Below, in pieces: positions 47,072-58,899 of a stretch of 64,000 bases of DNA. The stretch is taken from the NCBI GenBank assembly GCA_028532985.1, contig JANCIK010000012.1, positions 2,847,891 through 2,911,890 on the forward strand. The letters run 5' to 3'. The position numbers and the translations under genes were made by a program. The notes under the pieces are model-generated. The model saw nothing but the letters and a program-made list of their open reading frames with translations, made no database searches and was not told where the DNA came from. Position 1 is the first letter of the stretch. Each line of letters begins with the position of its first letter. Source of the DNA: Stropharia rugosoannulata. Taxonomy: Eukaryota; Basidiomycota; Agaricomycetes; Agaricales; Strophariaceae.

Positions 47072-49000
47072 CTAGGGCGAGCATTTGATGGGCAAGGCTT
47101 CCTCCACCGTACTCTTCCGCCTCAAGCCAGTGCATTCCGCAGCTGGCAAAGCAGAAGATCGCAATACGGAGGCGGGTAGGTGTATTGGATCTACATAGGC
47201 GGAGGGAGCAGGGCATGGGGTAGCAGGGTACCCGACCACTTGGTCGTTTCTCTTGCGCCCCTTACATGCAAAAAAAGCGCTGTGGGCAGCTGGCGAAGCG
47301 GAGGGGGCGAGTACGGCGACAGAAATGAGGGAGCGTTGGGAGTTGGCGGCAGGGGCGGCGTCGGGAGCCACGGGGTTCTCGACTGCTTCTTCAGACCCCT
47401 CAGTGACCATCGTGGCTTCCTTAAGCGTCTCAGCAACATCTAAGGTTTCAGGGGCGCGCAAAAAGCGAAAGGGGAGGTCCCCAAGGCTCGGATGCATCTG
47501 TGTAAGGCATTATCCATGCAACGCACCGCTGAATTCCCACCCATACTGCTCGTGACCAACTTGGATTCCCCGAGTCCATCTCGGCGGTGATTTTTGGGAA
47601 GAAAAAAAGGAAGAAAGAGAACATCCCTGATTAGAAACGGTGGAATGGGGGAGCATGTCAGGGGGAAACATGGGCAAGGCGCAGCTTGTTGATAAACGTT
47701 CGCACCCCATGGTCATAGATAGCGTGCCTATGACCTCTCGGCTCTGAGCGTTTACAGAGACAACGGCCTCGATGGTTATGAGCCAGCGCTCATCCTTTGA
47801 GTTCAAGCGGCGCCTGTGGTGTAGATGGCATCTCCTCACGTTAATCATGCGATTGACGGGATTCGCTTCCGCGCTGGCTGTGGACGCTGTCGGGGGCACG
47901 GACGCGGAGGGCAACCCGTCCTTGACGCGTCGTGTGCCTTTACGCTTCATCTTCTCATATTTCGCAATATATTCTCTACATATGTCTTGATATATTCTGT
48001 ACCGATGACGTTGTAGAATATCCCCTGCGTTGTGTCGCTGCACGTCCACCCAATCCCACCCCGCCCGCCACGGACGTTGTGGATGAGCACTGTGGGTGAT
48101 TAGCACTGAACGAAGCCAGGTACGTCACTTTCTATGTCTCGCATCGTCCGCGAGTGCACCACCACCACACGGCGGCGCATGCGTGTGCGCAGTGATTCTG
48201 CAAACTGGCAGGCTCTATGCGCATGAATCACAACAAGCAAGTTTAAGCTCTTAGTTTGAGGCAATCCTCGGACCTCACCACATAGCATGCACAACTTGCA
48301 CCCAAACCGGGTCCGCGGATCACGCGCTGGCAGCAGCCCGACTGCAACACGGCTGGCGTTCGTCCGTACCGTCTGCCTGCGGCGCATGCAGCCGTTCTTG
48401 CCCTTTAGATCCGTGGGTACAAAACGAAGATGCAGGAAAAATGCAAAGCTTGCAACAGATTTAAATCCGGCACGACGCGCTACAAGTCTCCATCACGAGC
48501 GCTTACTCTAAAACATCACACGAAGTTCTAGCAAAAATGGGGTGCGACGTTAACGCGACGTGCCGCAATGCTGAACCCACCCCATCCATGCAAATCAACA
48601 GCGGTTGTAAGTCCGGGCCTGCAGCATGTGAGGCTTGGTCTACTATGCCCTTCCGCTTTATGGAAGCGCCAACTGCAGCTTGCAAGGCACCGGGAGGAGG
48701 GGTGGGGGATGAATAGGTGCGGTGGATGGGTTCTGAGCGGGTCAAGGGGGTCACTTCTGGGGCTGCGGGGTTCTCAACGATTTCGTCATGTCCCTCAAAG
48801 GTCAAGAAAGCGCCATCGGCAGCTTGCAACGCAGAAGAGGGGCAGAGAAAGGCAGAGGAATGCTAGAGGAATGGTTGGGTTTGTTGAAGGCAGAGGGAGC
48901 AGCTGCCGGGGGCCCTAGGGTTCTCTTCGTGGGCCACATTGACCTCCTTATACACCTTAATGAGATGAAAAGCATACAGAGCATGTACCAAAAGGAAAGG
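47072..49000 (-). pseudogene. Decayed repeated coding module (VENPxAP repeats)
   Basis: On the minus strand three places share an ENPxAP-centred module followed by a Pro/Ser-rich stretch and an Ala/Lys-containing end: VENPVAPDAAP (about 47380), VENPAAPEVTP (about 48765) and EENPRAP (about 48920, where the frame then shifts). Downstream of each comes a comparable AALQAA/CKLPMAL-like segment. The pattern suggests tandem copies of an old repeat, now frameshifted. No domain recognised. Confidence 0.35.
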
Positions 49001-49899
49001 CGCGTCCTCGCGGTCGGGGCACGTCTGCAAAGCGTGCAATCAACCAGCCATCCTGTCATGACGCGTTCACAACGCACCGTGAGTCGCTGACCCATGCCGC
49101 TTGCAAGCCCGCTGTCGAGTCCGACGCGGCAATAGCGGTTCGGAGAGAAGCACAAAGGCAAAGAAGGAGCGACGTCCCTGGTAAGAGACGATAGAAGTGG
49201 GGTGTCAAGCAAGAAGCTGGGAATGGCGCGTCTCGGCCATAAACGTTACCCGATCATGTGCTCGTGACATGTCCAAGACCGCGGACAACAATATACTCGT
49301 GCCGAGAGAGTGCATATGACACTTGTCTGGCAAAAACTGTTAACAATTACGGGTTTCAAATTGAAACTTACAGAATGAATAAGCAGCATGTCCAATAGAA
49401 TAGGTATAGGGGTCCACAAACGTGCAGACGTGCGTGTTATCTCCAGCTGTGAGAAGTAGCCAACAAGTAACCGTGCACTAGGCATTTCCGGGACCGGCAC
49501 GGCTGACGCGGCATGGCTGCCATGGCTTTTTGCCGTGTTTTTGGGAGATGCCGCACGCCTCGCCTGCACCTCAGCACCGTAATGCAGCGGCATTACTTGA
49601 CCTGTGTCGGTATGGCTATAGAGCGTATATATGCAAAAAATAAAATATTTAGCACCCCAGGGCGGTATATGAGGTTGCTGAGTCTGAATTTTGCATGCCA
49701 GCTTAGTCAACGTCCTTGCAGCACCGTAATGCCGCAGTGCTACCTATACCCCGTCTACGTGAGTACATGTGAGTACCCCGTATGTTTCAATAATTTTAGT
49801 TTGCTTACATACGTTGATTTGTGCATCCAGCAGTGACCTGCATCAGACGCAACGTACTTGTCCTAAGTTGGGACTCGACATGTCAATCCGGGGGTACTG

Positions 49900-50890
49900 A
49901 CAGCGACATCATATGGTTGGTGGAGATGGGTCATCGACAGAGACGACGACGCAGACCTACCCTCATTGTTCATATAGGTGGGCCGAACTGGGGGGTCATT
50001 GCCGTTGACTTGCTTTCACTGTTTTTATCTACCATATCAAATGCGATCTTCGTGAGTACTCTATCATGTTAGTCAATCGACGAGTTCCATGACCTATACC
50101 AGATCTGGAGGTGTTATAACCTTTTTAATCAATCGCGCGTAGTAATATCACTACCTACTTTGTTACTGATAGCTCAAGCAGGTAATTAATTGTCTAAAAT
50201 GGCGCAGACGCATACACATGCTAAGATCATGCACCAGCTCTGTTCACAGCAGCTACTCACCTTGATATTCTGGACTAAGATAATGACTTGCAACCTTTTG
50301 TCAACACCTCGATAGACCTTTCGGGCGCAGCAATTTGGACGACATTTGCGAGTATACTCGTTACATCCGTGTTAATCATATATCGCCTCCACACCATACC
50401 CCGGAAAAACAGAACTTATGGAGGTGTGATGAAAAACCTGCTCGACACTATCATTCAACCTGGTATTGTGCTCGCCATGACTGCACTAACATTTGCAACA
50501 GTGAACTCAATATCAGAGGACCAGTCTGTCTCCCAATTCATGGTGCTAAGTAACGCGACGAGTTTTATGGATACGATTTATCCCATCTTAGCCGTAAGTC
50601 CCGCGTGTTGTCTGTTACTTAAATCTCATATCCTACTCCTATTGCAGGGACTTTTACCTACCATAATGTTCCATCACATCATCCGCACATCAAATAGAAT
50701 TAAACCCACTTCTGGCAGTACGGGAGATCTGGAAGCTCAAGGCGGCGAAACCCTCGTTCTTAACGAAAACCAACCAGCCCATAACCCGAGCGATATCAAC
50801 ACCGATAGTTGCAATGATGTGAAGGGCGCCTGTGGGATATTGTACCTTCTTTCATGCCTGATCTCCGGTATAATGGGAATTTTCGTTTAA
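49900..50890 (+). CDS. Multi-pass membrane protein, 3' portion of gene
   Basis: Exons: one ending at 50053 (hydrophobic, PNWGVIAVDLLSLFLSTIS), one about 50288-50593 with two hydrophobic helices (FASILVTSVLIIYRL and IVLAMTALTFATV), and 50648-50890 ending at TAA. Donors are GTGAGT and GTAAGT, the last acceptor TTGCAG. The C-terminal exon has a polar tail with HHIIRTSNRI, then a final hydrophobic segment. Several helices with a polar cytoplasmic tail fit the large family of fungal membrane proteins of unknown function. The N-terminal exons and start are not resolved. No break seen. Confidence 0.5.
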
Positions 50891-51255
50891 AGATGACGTT
50901 ACAACGAAAATTCGTGAGTTGTGCGTTCTCATTAGCTGAGTGGGTTAATTCTGATTTTCTGTTTAGGTCACAGCACTACCGTCAGAATAACAATTTTTCA
51001 CGGTGAAAATGTTTTTTTCGTAGTTCTACCAGACATATACTCCCAATATACCCTTCTTACTCTTCGCGTTCTATCTTCAACCTGACTTTATACCGGACTA
51101 TCAACAATGTTTAATCGCATTAACCATCGTCAATTTCAAATAAATGTGTAGACCGGTGCCTCGCTCGGTCTATCTTGCGGATTAAGGAAAATTAAGGAGT
51201 ACATCTCTTGGCAAAAATTGATTCCGATACGGTATAAAGGTGCGATGCTGGCAAG

Positions 51256-51862
51256 ATGCGGGCAATCGCTTCGTCACTCCTTTACCAACCTCATTTCAAT
51301 TTCCCAACGGATTTCCTGAAGAAAGTCGCCTCCGAGACCCTTGAGCACGCCAACGACAACAATAAAACTACTGAGAAGAAGGACGAGAACAAAGGTGCGC
51401 CCCCGCCCCGACGGCGTCTGATGCCGCTTATTTACACAGGCAGCAAGGAGAACCAGAATGAGAATAAGAACAACGAGAATAAGAACGAGGGCAACAACGA
51501 CCTTGCCAGCAAGCTTATGAGCGGTTTCTTCTCGCCCTCAGCAGCGGCGCCAAGGGCGAGAAGAAAGAAGGTCAGTTCACTCCATCCGTTCCGTATTGAT
51601 GTACTTCAATCGACACGTTACTGACCACGGTGACTCACAGACACTCTCGATAAAGGTACCTCCTCGCCGCTCTCCATTCTTTTATACTCCTAATTACCTC
51701 GCTGACCCGACCACGCATAGCCATCGACTACGTCCAGGAGCACGTCTTCAAGCAGGGCTCGCAGGACAACGAGTCCCCGTTGAGCAGACCAAGGACACGC
51801 AGATCGCCTCCGCCATCCGCTCCGGCTACAAGACCGTCGCTGGCAAGGACTTCCCCATCTAA
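51256..51862 (+). pseudogene. Conserved small fungal protein, C-terminal frameshifts
   Basis: The N-terminal frame from 51256 is Asn/Lys/Glu-rich and reaches LASKLMSGFF. Continuation as GAKGEKKED needs a one-base shift near 51538. It then splices (donor 51571) through a mini-exon (ACACTCTCGATAAAG, about 51641-51655) to AIDYVQEHVFKQG (51720 on). A second one-base shift near 51777 restores TQIASAIRSGYKTVAGKDFPI and the stop at 51860-51862. The EKKED-LDKAIDYVQ-...-IRSGYK-GKDFP course is a conserved C-terminus of small fungal proteins, some annotated as DDR48-like (from memory). The two shifts imply a pseudogene or sequence errors. Confidence 0.5.
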
Positions 51863-51869
51863 ATGCACA

Positions 51870-52950
51870 AACGCGATCCGCGGCGGCAGCTTCACGCAGA
51901 GAGCCCATGCCTGCCGTGATCGTCTTCTTCGTGAAGGTCTTCCAGAGAGACGTGGGCGCGGCGGGAAAGAGAGATTACTTGGAGTGAATCGGTCAGCATC
52001 GGTTGAGGGAGGATAGGAGGGGACGGACGATACCAGGCTATACCTAAATCCGTTCCGCGCCTTGGGCTGTGTATCAGGTCCAGGGCCGCAGCACCGCAAT
52101 GCGCCGATCCCTTGAATGACACTTTTTAGGATGAATATACACTTTTGAACGTTTGACCTGCATGTGCCCATAAGCCCTGCATTAGCAGGGGTTCCTTACG
52201 TCCTTTACTTTAACATACGTCCCTCACGTCCCTTAACTCAAGCCTTACGGCCTAGAATGTACCGTCATCACCTGGCCCACCTCATACGTTTGGATGTTGC
52301 TTCACGTCAGCATACTCCGCTCAGATCATCATGGTATCACATATCGCTCTCTAATCGCGAGGACGAACGTGGGGTCAAAGTTTGAGTTTAATGATACGTG
52401 GAAGAACGACGATCATACACTATGCCATCAGTTCTATTGCAACTGTTCGACGTAAATAGATTGTACATAAGGTCACTCGGGTATTGGAATTGTAGCACGC
52501 CAATGCTTCCTTTCTTGGTTCATATTAACTTTTAGGGTCCCCTGCGGTGTTCCATTGAAACAAGACGCACGCCATCTGTATACACCCCAAAATTATTAAT
52601 GTCCAGGTTCCAAAAGTTTGATGCTCTGTACCAGAGTCAAAAACAAGAATTCAGGCAATGTGTTATGGTTTGTTAATGTATATCTCAGCTACCACTAAAA
52701 TCCATGAAGGCAGAAAACACTTCCGTGACTACGCGGTGCTGACATAGTTATGTAAATTTCCGTCACTTGTGCATCGATGCGGAAGCCACCCTCGCGTGCA
52801 CATAGGTGGCGCTCGTCTTCTCCGAATAGAATACTTACATGAAAGCATGAATCTTTGCATCGTGCACCTGAGGTGGACATAATGTACTATCTAAGAAAAG
52901 TCTATGTACGTACTCGTTATGAGACAACATCTTGTGATACTGTGATAATT
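51870..52950. other. No supported gene
   Basis: Short frames only. It contains the upstream region of the gene at 53048, whose TATA box is at about 52965. Confidence 0.45.
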
Positions 52951-52964
52951 TCAACTTACGAACT

Positions 52965-52971
52965 ATAAAAA
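52965..52971 (+). promoter_or_regulatory. TATA box of the beta-trefoil inhibitor-like gene
   Basis: CTATAAAAAC, about 80 bp upstream of the ATG at 53048, followed by a C/T-rich and ACTACTACTACAACAGCAAC leader. Confidence 0.55.
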
Positions 52972-53047
52972 CAGGCTGGTTCCCAACATCAGGTTCTGCA
53001 GGCTTCCTTCCTATCCAACGCTACTACTACTACAACAGCAACATACT

Positions 53048-53728
53048 ATGTCAACCGAGAGCATTGTCAAACCCGGAGTCTACAGAATTGCCGTGTGGCG
53101 CGGCGCTGAAGGCGCTGGAGCACAGTTTTTGAGTATCACAGCCGACAATGCCATCAGTGTGCTTCCGGCCAAATCTCAGATTGCAATCAGCCAGGAGGTA
53201 AGTGCACTCAGCATAAGTCTATGCTCGTTTGTGACCGAATGGAACCGACTTTGCCTTAAGTATTCATGATCTAATTTATCAAACAGTGGTCTGTGTTGCC
53301 CGGACCAGATGGGACCGTTAAGGTAGAGATCCCCGCACATGTGTTGCCGTTGAGTTCGCTTTCGTACGAGAAACCCGAGGAAGGAGAGAGGATTATCCTG
53401 GGTCCTCCACGCTTCTGGAGCATCGAGGTCGCTCCCGAGAAGCCTTTCCCAGTCCCATTCATGTATGTCACAATAAATATCAACACATATTGTAGACTCA
53501 CACTAACGTTCATGCCGTGTAGTATACGCGTTCCGGGCAAAGATCTCATCATGATTGTCTCTCTCCTCACAATTTTCCCTCCCCAAGTGCGTATTCGATT
53601 GTTTGTGCATCTGAAAATGCAACCCTCACACAGACTTATTTCACATGTGTGTTATACAGCTCAGACTCGAAGCTGCGCCTCTCACCCTCGAGAACGCTTG
53701 GGCATTTATACCTGTGAACCACGACTGA
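53048..53728 (+). CDS. Beta-trefoil protease-inhibitor-like protein (I66/ricin-B type)
   Basis: Four exons, all with canonical GT-AG borders and continuous frame: 53048-53197, 53287-53462, 53523-53586 and 53660-53728 (TGA stop). The protein is about 151 residues, starting MSTESIVKPGVYRIAVW and ending NAWAFIPVNHD. The length, an opening PGxYRI strand, a central FWSIEV and a closing WAFIP are the layout of the small beta-trefoil serine-protease inhibitors of mushrooms (cospin-like, MEROPS I66) and of related trefoil lectins. There is no signal peptide, as expected for these cytosolic defence proteins. A TATA box lies about 80 bp upstream. The gene looks intact. Target protease cannot be told from sequence; a lectin is the alternative. 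Confidence 0.65.
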
Positions 53729-53729
53729 A

Positions 53730-56700
53730 CCAATTTGAATATTCGACTCACACGTCAAATTTCAAGCCAGCCAGAAATTTAGGCAGCCCCAACGATTGTG
53801 TCAGTTGATTTTTTTCGACTTGTCATTGCCCGACATGTACATAAATGGGCTTTAAAATACCAGTAAATAGTGTCAATAAAATTCTTCAGACAAGTATAAT
53901 CATAAGACATTTTATGCACTCTGCCACCTAAGGGAATAGAATGCTTTTGCTGATGCGCTCCTGCTTGCCTTCTCGCCAGTCTTTGGACAATCATCTGGCG
54001 TCAAAATCGTATTGTCTTTACTTCAGTAACTTGTATCACTAACTAGACATGATGTAGTAGAAGCCTTTCGCAATTTGCATTGTGCAGGAGTAACGCAAGC
54101 ATGTGTGTTTATGGTATATAACGCGAGGACCACCCGGGGATGGGGATAGCACGTTCGGTATATGTAGTGGTGAGCTGCTTGTTCAGAGCCGCCCAGTGGA
54201 CGACGACGACGACGACGGCGGCGGATGACACTGAAGCGACGGCGAGGGCGCAGCGAAAGCCCGGTCTGATCTGAGTGAGATGTACCATTGAGATGTGAGA
54301 TGCGGAAAGAGTACACGCCCGAGCTCTTAACGATTCGATGGGACGTACGCCGTGTTCTGTGTATTGTGATTCATGCACATGATTTATCTTGCATGCCGAG
54401 AGGTGATCCGCACGGGTGGGCAAGCAGGTGGGCGTTGGGCATGCGAGAGGGGAGAAAGGGATTCGGAGGAGAGAAAGAGTGGGGCCCGGAGCGAGAGGGG
54501 GAGCGATGTGTACCGGCCAAGCCCAAGCGGGTGAGTCTAGGACGAGAGTGGATGGAAATTACATAACAGGACAAAGGGAGGAGAAGCGGAGCATGATATG
54601 ACCGATCAAGGAACTGGACCCATACCCTCGCTGCGGGCTGGGGCTGTTTTGAATCGACTGGACCTGGATGGTGACTTTCTCGTCCCGTCCTTGTCCGCGC
54701 ATTCCGAGGGACTGCAACTGTCAACACGACATGCATCGCAAATTGGGCAGCACATATGCATAAGAAGACGCCGGCACATTGGGTACCCGCCCGGTCGGAC
54801 CCCGGCTGTTCGGTTCCCACAGTCGTGCGCCGTTTCCACTTCGCGTCTTGCATCCACTGCCACTGCCACTCTCCATGCTTTTCACTGCCAGGCAACAAAC
54901 CACGCAGGCCCGTGGAAGACGGACCCCGTGCTTACCTGGACCCTCGTACCTTCATGACCCACGCTCGGGTCGCGCACACCAATCGCGCAGGTTTGAAGAC
55001 AGTTACGCGCAGGTGGTACCGGTACGTGTATCGTTCTTACAGACAAAGAACGAGGAGAGGAGGGCAGCCGGGGGCGGTATGTGAGGGTGAGCAGGGCCTT
55101 CAGGTGCCGTGTCGCATGAAGAGGGCGAAAGGCACACATATCCCGCTATTTCCTCCTACTGCCCCTCACCTCACCACACACCCCACCCATCCTCACCGTC
55201 CCCTAACATACCCAACATCAACTTTTCTGTCACCCAGTATCCGGCCCACAGCACCTGCCTCCCTCCCATTTCGGACGTCCCGTGCGCCACAGGTCAAGAT
55301 AAGCAATGGCATGTGCCGTCGCATTCTAAGCGCCCCTCACGCCCTGCGCACGGGTGGTCTCACGCCGTGCCCCATCATCGCCCACCGAGTCCTGGCACGG
55401 CGCACGCCATCGCGCTGTCCGTCCGCTGGAGCAGTCTGGAAGGGGGTGACGACCTCATGAGACTAGTACTTCTTCGCACCGCACGTCCCTCCGTTCTCAC
55501 GTATCCCTCCGTGTTGTATGTCTCTCTGTGTTAGCATGTCTCTCCGTGTACGTATATCCCGCCCCTCATTCTCGCATATCCCACTCCTCTACCTGTCCCT
55601 CAGCCACTCCTCCCGTAAACTCTGCTCTTCCCATAAGCCCTGCTGGCCACTCCCATATTCCATGCTGGCCGCTTCTCCCATCCCCGGCAAACTAGCCGCG
55701 GAGGTACCACCTCCCCCCACGGCCCCCTGCGATATGCGACCTGCAACCTGCGACGCCTCCGCCATTGCGCTCATAAGTCTCTGCCCACGTCCTACGTCCT
55801 GCGTCCTGTGTCCTACACGGGACGGCATTCCACTGCCCCTGTGCGCAGGAATAATCCGCGCAAGGCAACAGCGGCGCCTGCGCTCCACTGCGGCGTGTGT
55901 CGTGTCCTGGTATGTCGCTCGTCGACATCGGTCGTACATTAGTGCCTGGGGTTGTGCGGGCTCGCTATGTGCGCAAGTGCTGGAGGACGGTTCGGTGCGG
56001 GTGATCAGCATGGTATTGGTATTGGTATGGTGAACCCAGTACGTGGAGGCCAGGTGAGGTGAGGTGATGGACGAATAGTGGTGCATGCACATGTCGCCTC
56101 CCATTAGTTCACCCTCCCCTCGCTCTAGTTCACCCTCCCCTCCCACTGCCTCGCTCGCCTCGCTCACCACCATCTCCTGCCGTGCACCCTTGCATCTACA
56201 CTCGTCTGCCCCACTCCCCACTCCCCATATAATGTATATACACTCCCCATATAATTCTCGTATCTCCCTCGACACGCCCGTCTTCTCCCATGTCACCGGA
56301 CACCGGTCACAATAACTTCAAGTTACAAGTCAGATTACCCTGTCACCTATGTATAATATCAGAATATGCTGCGCCCAGCCCTGACGCACGCAGGGGCCAC
56401 GGCGTCGTGCACGCCACCCGCACCCCGTGTATCACCCGCACGCCACACACCGGCTCCAGTCTCGTAGTATAAGCCACATACTACTAATGTCAGTCACTCT
56501 ATACAGCAAACAACGAACATACGCACCGCCACACATCCCCTCGCTCTCGTATATCGTATATCAGCGCATATCCCGCCCATCATTCTTGCATAATTCTCCA
56601 CCCTTCCCTCCCCGTGGCTATCCACTCTGGCTGCTTCTGCCCTATCCCCTGCACTCTACGCTCGGGAAGTACGACCTCGATAGGGTGGATGATCCAGCGA

Positions 56701-56880
56701 GAAAAGACTGCGTCTGAGAGGATTGCGTTTCAAGGGATGTGAGAGGATTAACATGACGCCTTGCGTAGCGGGGTGCATAAAACACAACGAGAAACGGCTC
56801 CGGCCTGGCATCCCTGAGTCGCATCTTGCTCCCCATCCCACGGCACCGGTTCTCCTCAGTCCGCTCCTTTCTAGTTTCAC
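53730..56880. other. No supported gene; pyrimidine-rich
   Basis: Several long frames on both strands (up to about 235 codons) are Pro/Ser/Arg-rich and overlap one another, as expected from C/T-rich DNA with few stops. No domain or splice pattern. Confidence 0.4.
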
Positions 56881-56882
56881 CA

Positions 56883-58830
56883 CTACCCCCCGTTAGCAGC
56901 GCGCGCATACAGCATCTCCACAACCGGTGCCTGCATACTGCATACCCACCTCTGCCTACAGCACCAGCGCCAGCGCCATGCCCAGGACACTATTACTCGG
57001 CTGCACCCCCGCGCGGCGCATGAGCTTCGACGCGAAGAAGAGGGGGATATCGGGGGCATGGGCGGGGAGGAGAGAAGGGCGATGTATGCGAGACAGGTCC
57101 GGGAGGTGCGGCGAGGGTCGGGTAGAACGTCCGCGGGGAGGTTGGAGGTCCTGAAGAAGTAGGCAATGCAGGAGAGGCGCACGGGCCGAGATTGGTGGGT
57201 TTCCCAGCGCTGGTTGAGGGAGGTGAAGGGGTCAGTGGAACGGAGGGAGACGCAGGGGGACGTAACAAGACACTATTTGGCGGAGTGAACACGTCACGTA
57301 CGGCTGGGGGGAGCGGAAGACGCTGCGCGCTTCGGCATCCCATGCATCACGCACAGCAGCGGCGGGGGAGACGATCATTTCTTCCTTCTTTCCCCCATAC
57401 CCCTTTCCCCGCGCGCGAACTGCTTGGATGATACGAGGAGCTCGTGATATGGGACTGTGGTAAGCTGGATGGGCGGTGCGGAACGCGGGGAGAAGGGAAA
57501 GCGGGGAGATTGGGCGGGGGGAGTCCATCAGCAAGTTTGGGGAAAAGAATGAAGTACAGAAAGAGGGAGAGGCGCATGATGATACCAATGACGGGGAGGT
57601 CGTTTCGGAATCGGGTGAGCACTGGGGTAAATTTGGCGAGGGGGAACGTGAAGTGGGAAAAGGAGAAGAAAGAGGGAGAGTCCCCCCACACGCGTCGTCT
57701 GGTAAATCGGCCCGCCACGCCCAGAAGTCCAGCGTCGAGAGTGTATCGAGGGGGCGTCCAGCGCGCACAAGGGCTTGTAGCCCTGCAGTCAGCATAGCGT
57801 TGTCCATAACCATGCGCCTTCCCGGAGCACGGACCCACGCGGGCGGCATGCTAAGGAGGTCCTCTGAGCTTCCGCTGGTCGACGACCTTCGAGGTCGAGT
57901 TCGTGTGCGGGTCTAGAATACACTCGCAGGGGACGAAGGCTCCCCAGGGCCATGGCGCACAGGTGGTGCAACACCCGGCCCTCAAGGCACTCCTTCTGCA
58001 GGCTGGACCAGAAGAACGCCGCGCGCGGGTGTGCGCAGGTCCAGCGCCGCGACGTGCAGGGCAGTGGTCTGGTCGTAGATATTGTCAGACGGGCCGGATT
58101 GCTAGGGGCCTGAAGGGGTTTGAAGTCTGCTGCAAGGTAAGATAGAAACATTGGGAGGAGAGGGAGCAGAGCCTCCGGAGGAAGGCGAATGCAAACGCCT
58201 TGTTGTTGTGCACAGAGAGCACGAGGGTGTTCGCTGCTCGCGGGACCGGTCTGCGAGCGTCAGGCGGCAGGTCCGTCATGATGGCGTGGATCGCGGTATA
58301 GTATTTACGCGCTTCGCGAATCGCGCCGTCGCGTGCGAAGACACGATAGGATCCCTGAAGGGGTTCTGCGGTGGGCGGAAGGTGCTTCAGGTGATAAAAC
58401 GGCACGCGAGCAGAGCACAGTACGGCACAGAGGAGAGATGCGCATGAAGGAGGGCGGGGAGGGCATTGCTGGCGCGGTCGGCAGTGCAGACTTTATAGAG
58501 GACGTGGAAGAGGAGTACCCAGGGCGGCATATGCGTGCCGTCCCCGGCCTGGGCGACTGTTTGCTGGATGTTGTGTTGGGCGAGGCTGGGCTGCCAGCGG
58601 ATGTACCCGTCGAGGGGAACTGCCGGCCTCGGCGAGGGCAGCGTTGAGGTTCAGCCGGTCGGCAGGGGACTTGAGGGTGTTAAGCAGGCGCGACACGGGG
58701 GCCTTGAAGTTATGGTAGAGAACATCTAGGTGGTGCGGCGCGGCGAGCGGGCGACTGCGGGCACTGGTCGCGAACGAGCGGGCGACGTGACGGATGCGAT
58801 GCATCAACGACCCGCGACAAATCCAGCCAC
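56883..58830 (-). pseudogene. PPR-like, probably mitochondrial, protein: decayed
   Basis: Minus strand. At about 58804 a frame starts MHRIRHVARSFATSARSRPL, a classic mitochondrial presequence (Arg/Ser-rich, no acids). It is followed by helical segments such as VSRLLNTLKSPADRLNLNAAL, and after a frame change near 58620 by YIRWQPSLAQHN. Further helix pairs with a PPR flavour appear in other frames: GAIREARKYYTAIHAIM (about 58320), NAMLTAGLQALVRAGRPLDTL (about 57790) and LMRRAGVQPSS (about 57020). At least three frame changes separate them, so the gene is dead or badly assembled. PPR proteins bind organellar RNA; assignment here is by pattern only. Confidence 0.4.
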
Positions 58831-58899
58831 AGCCAACACACGGACAAACAGACCTCGGACTTGGGCTCATCTTGGGATGAAAGGCCCGTGCGCAGAGAA

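Noticed and set aside
54371..56296. Frames of 175-235 codons on both strands
   Set aside because: Overlapping, low-complexity, compositionally biased; no coherent protein.
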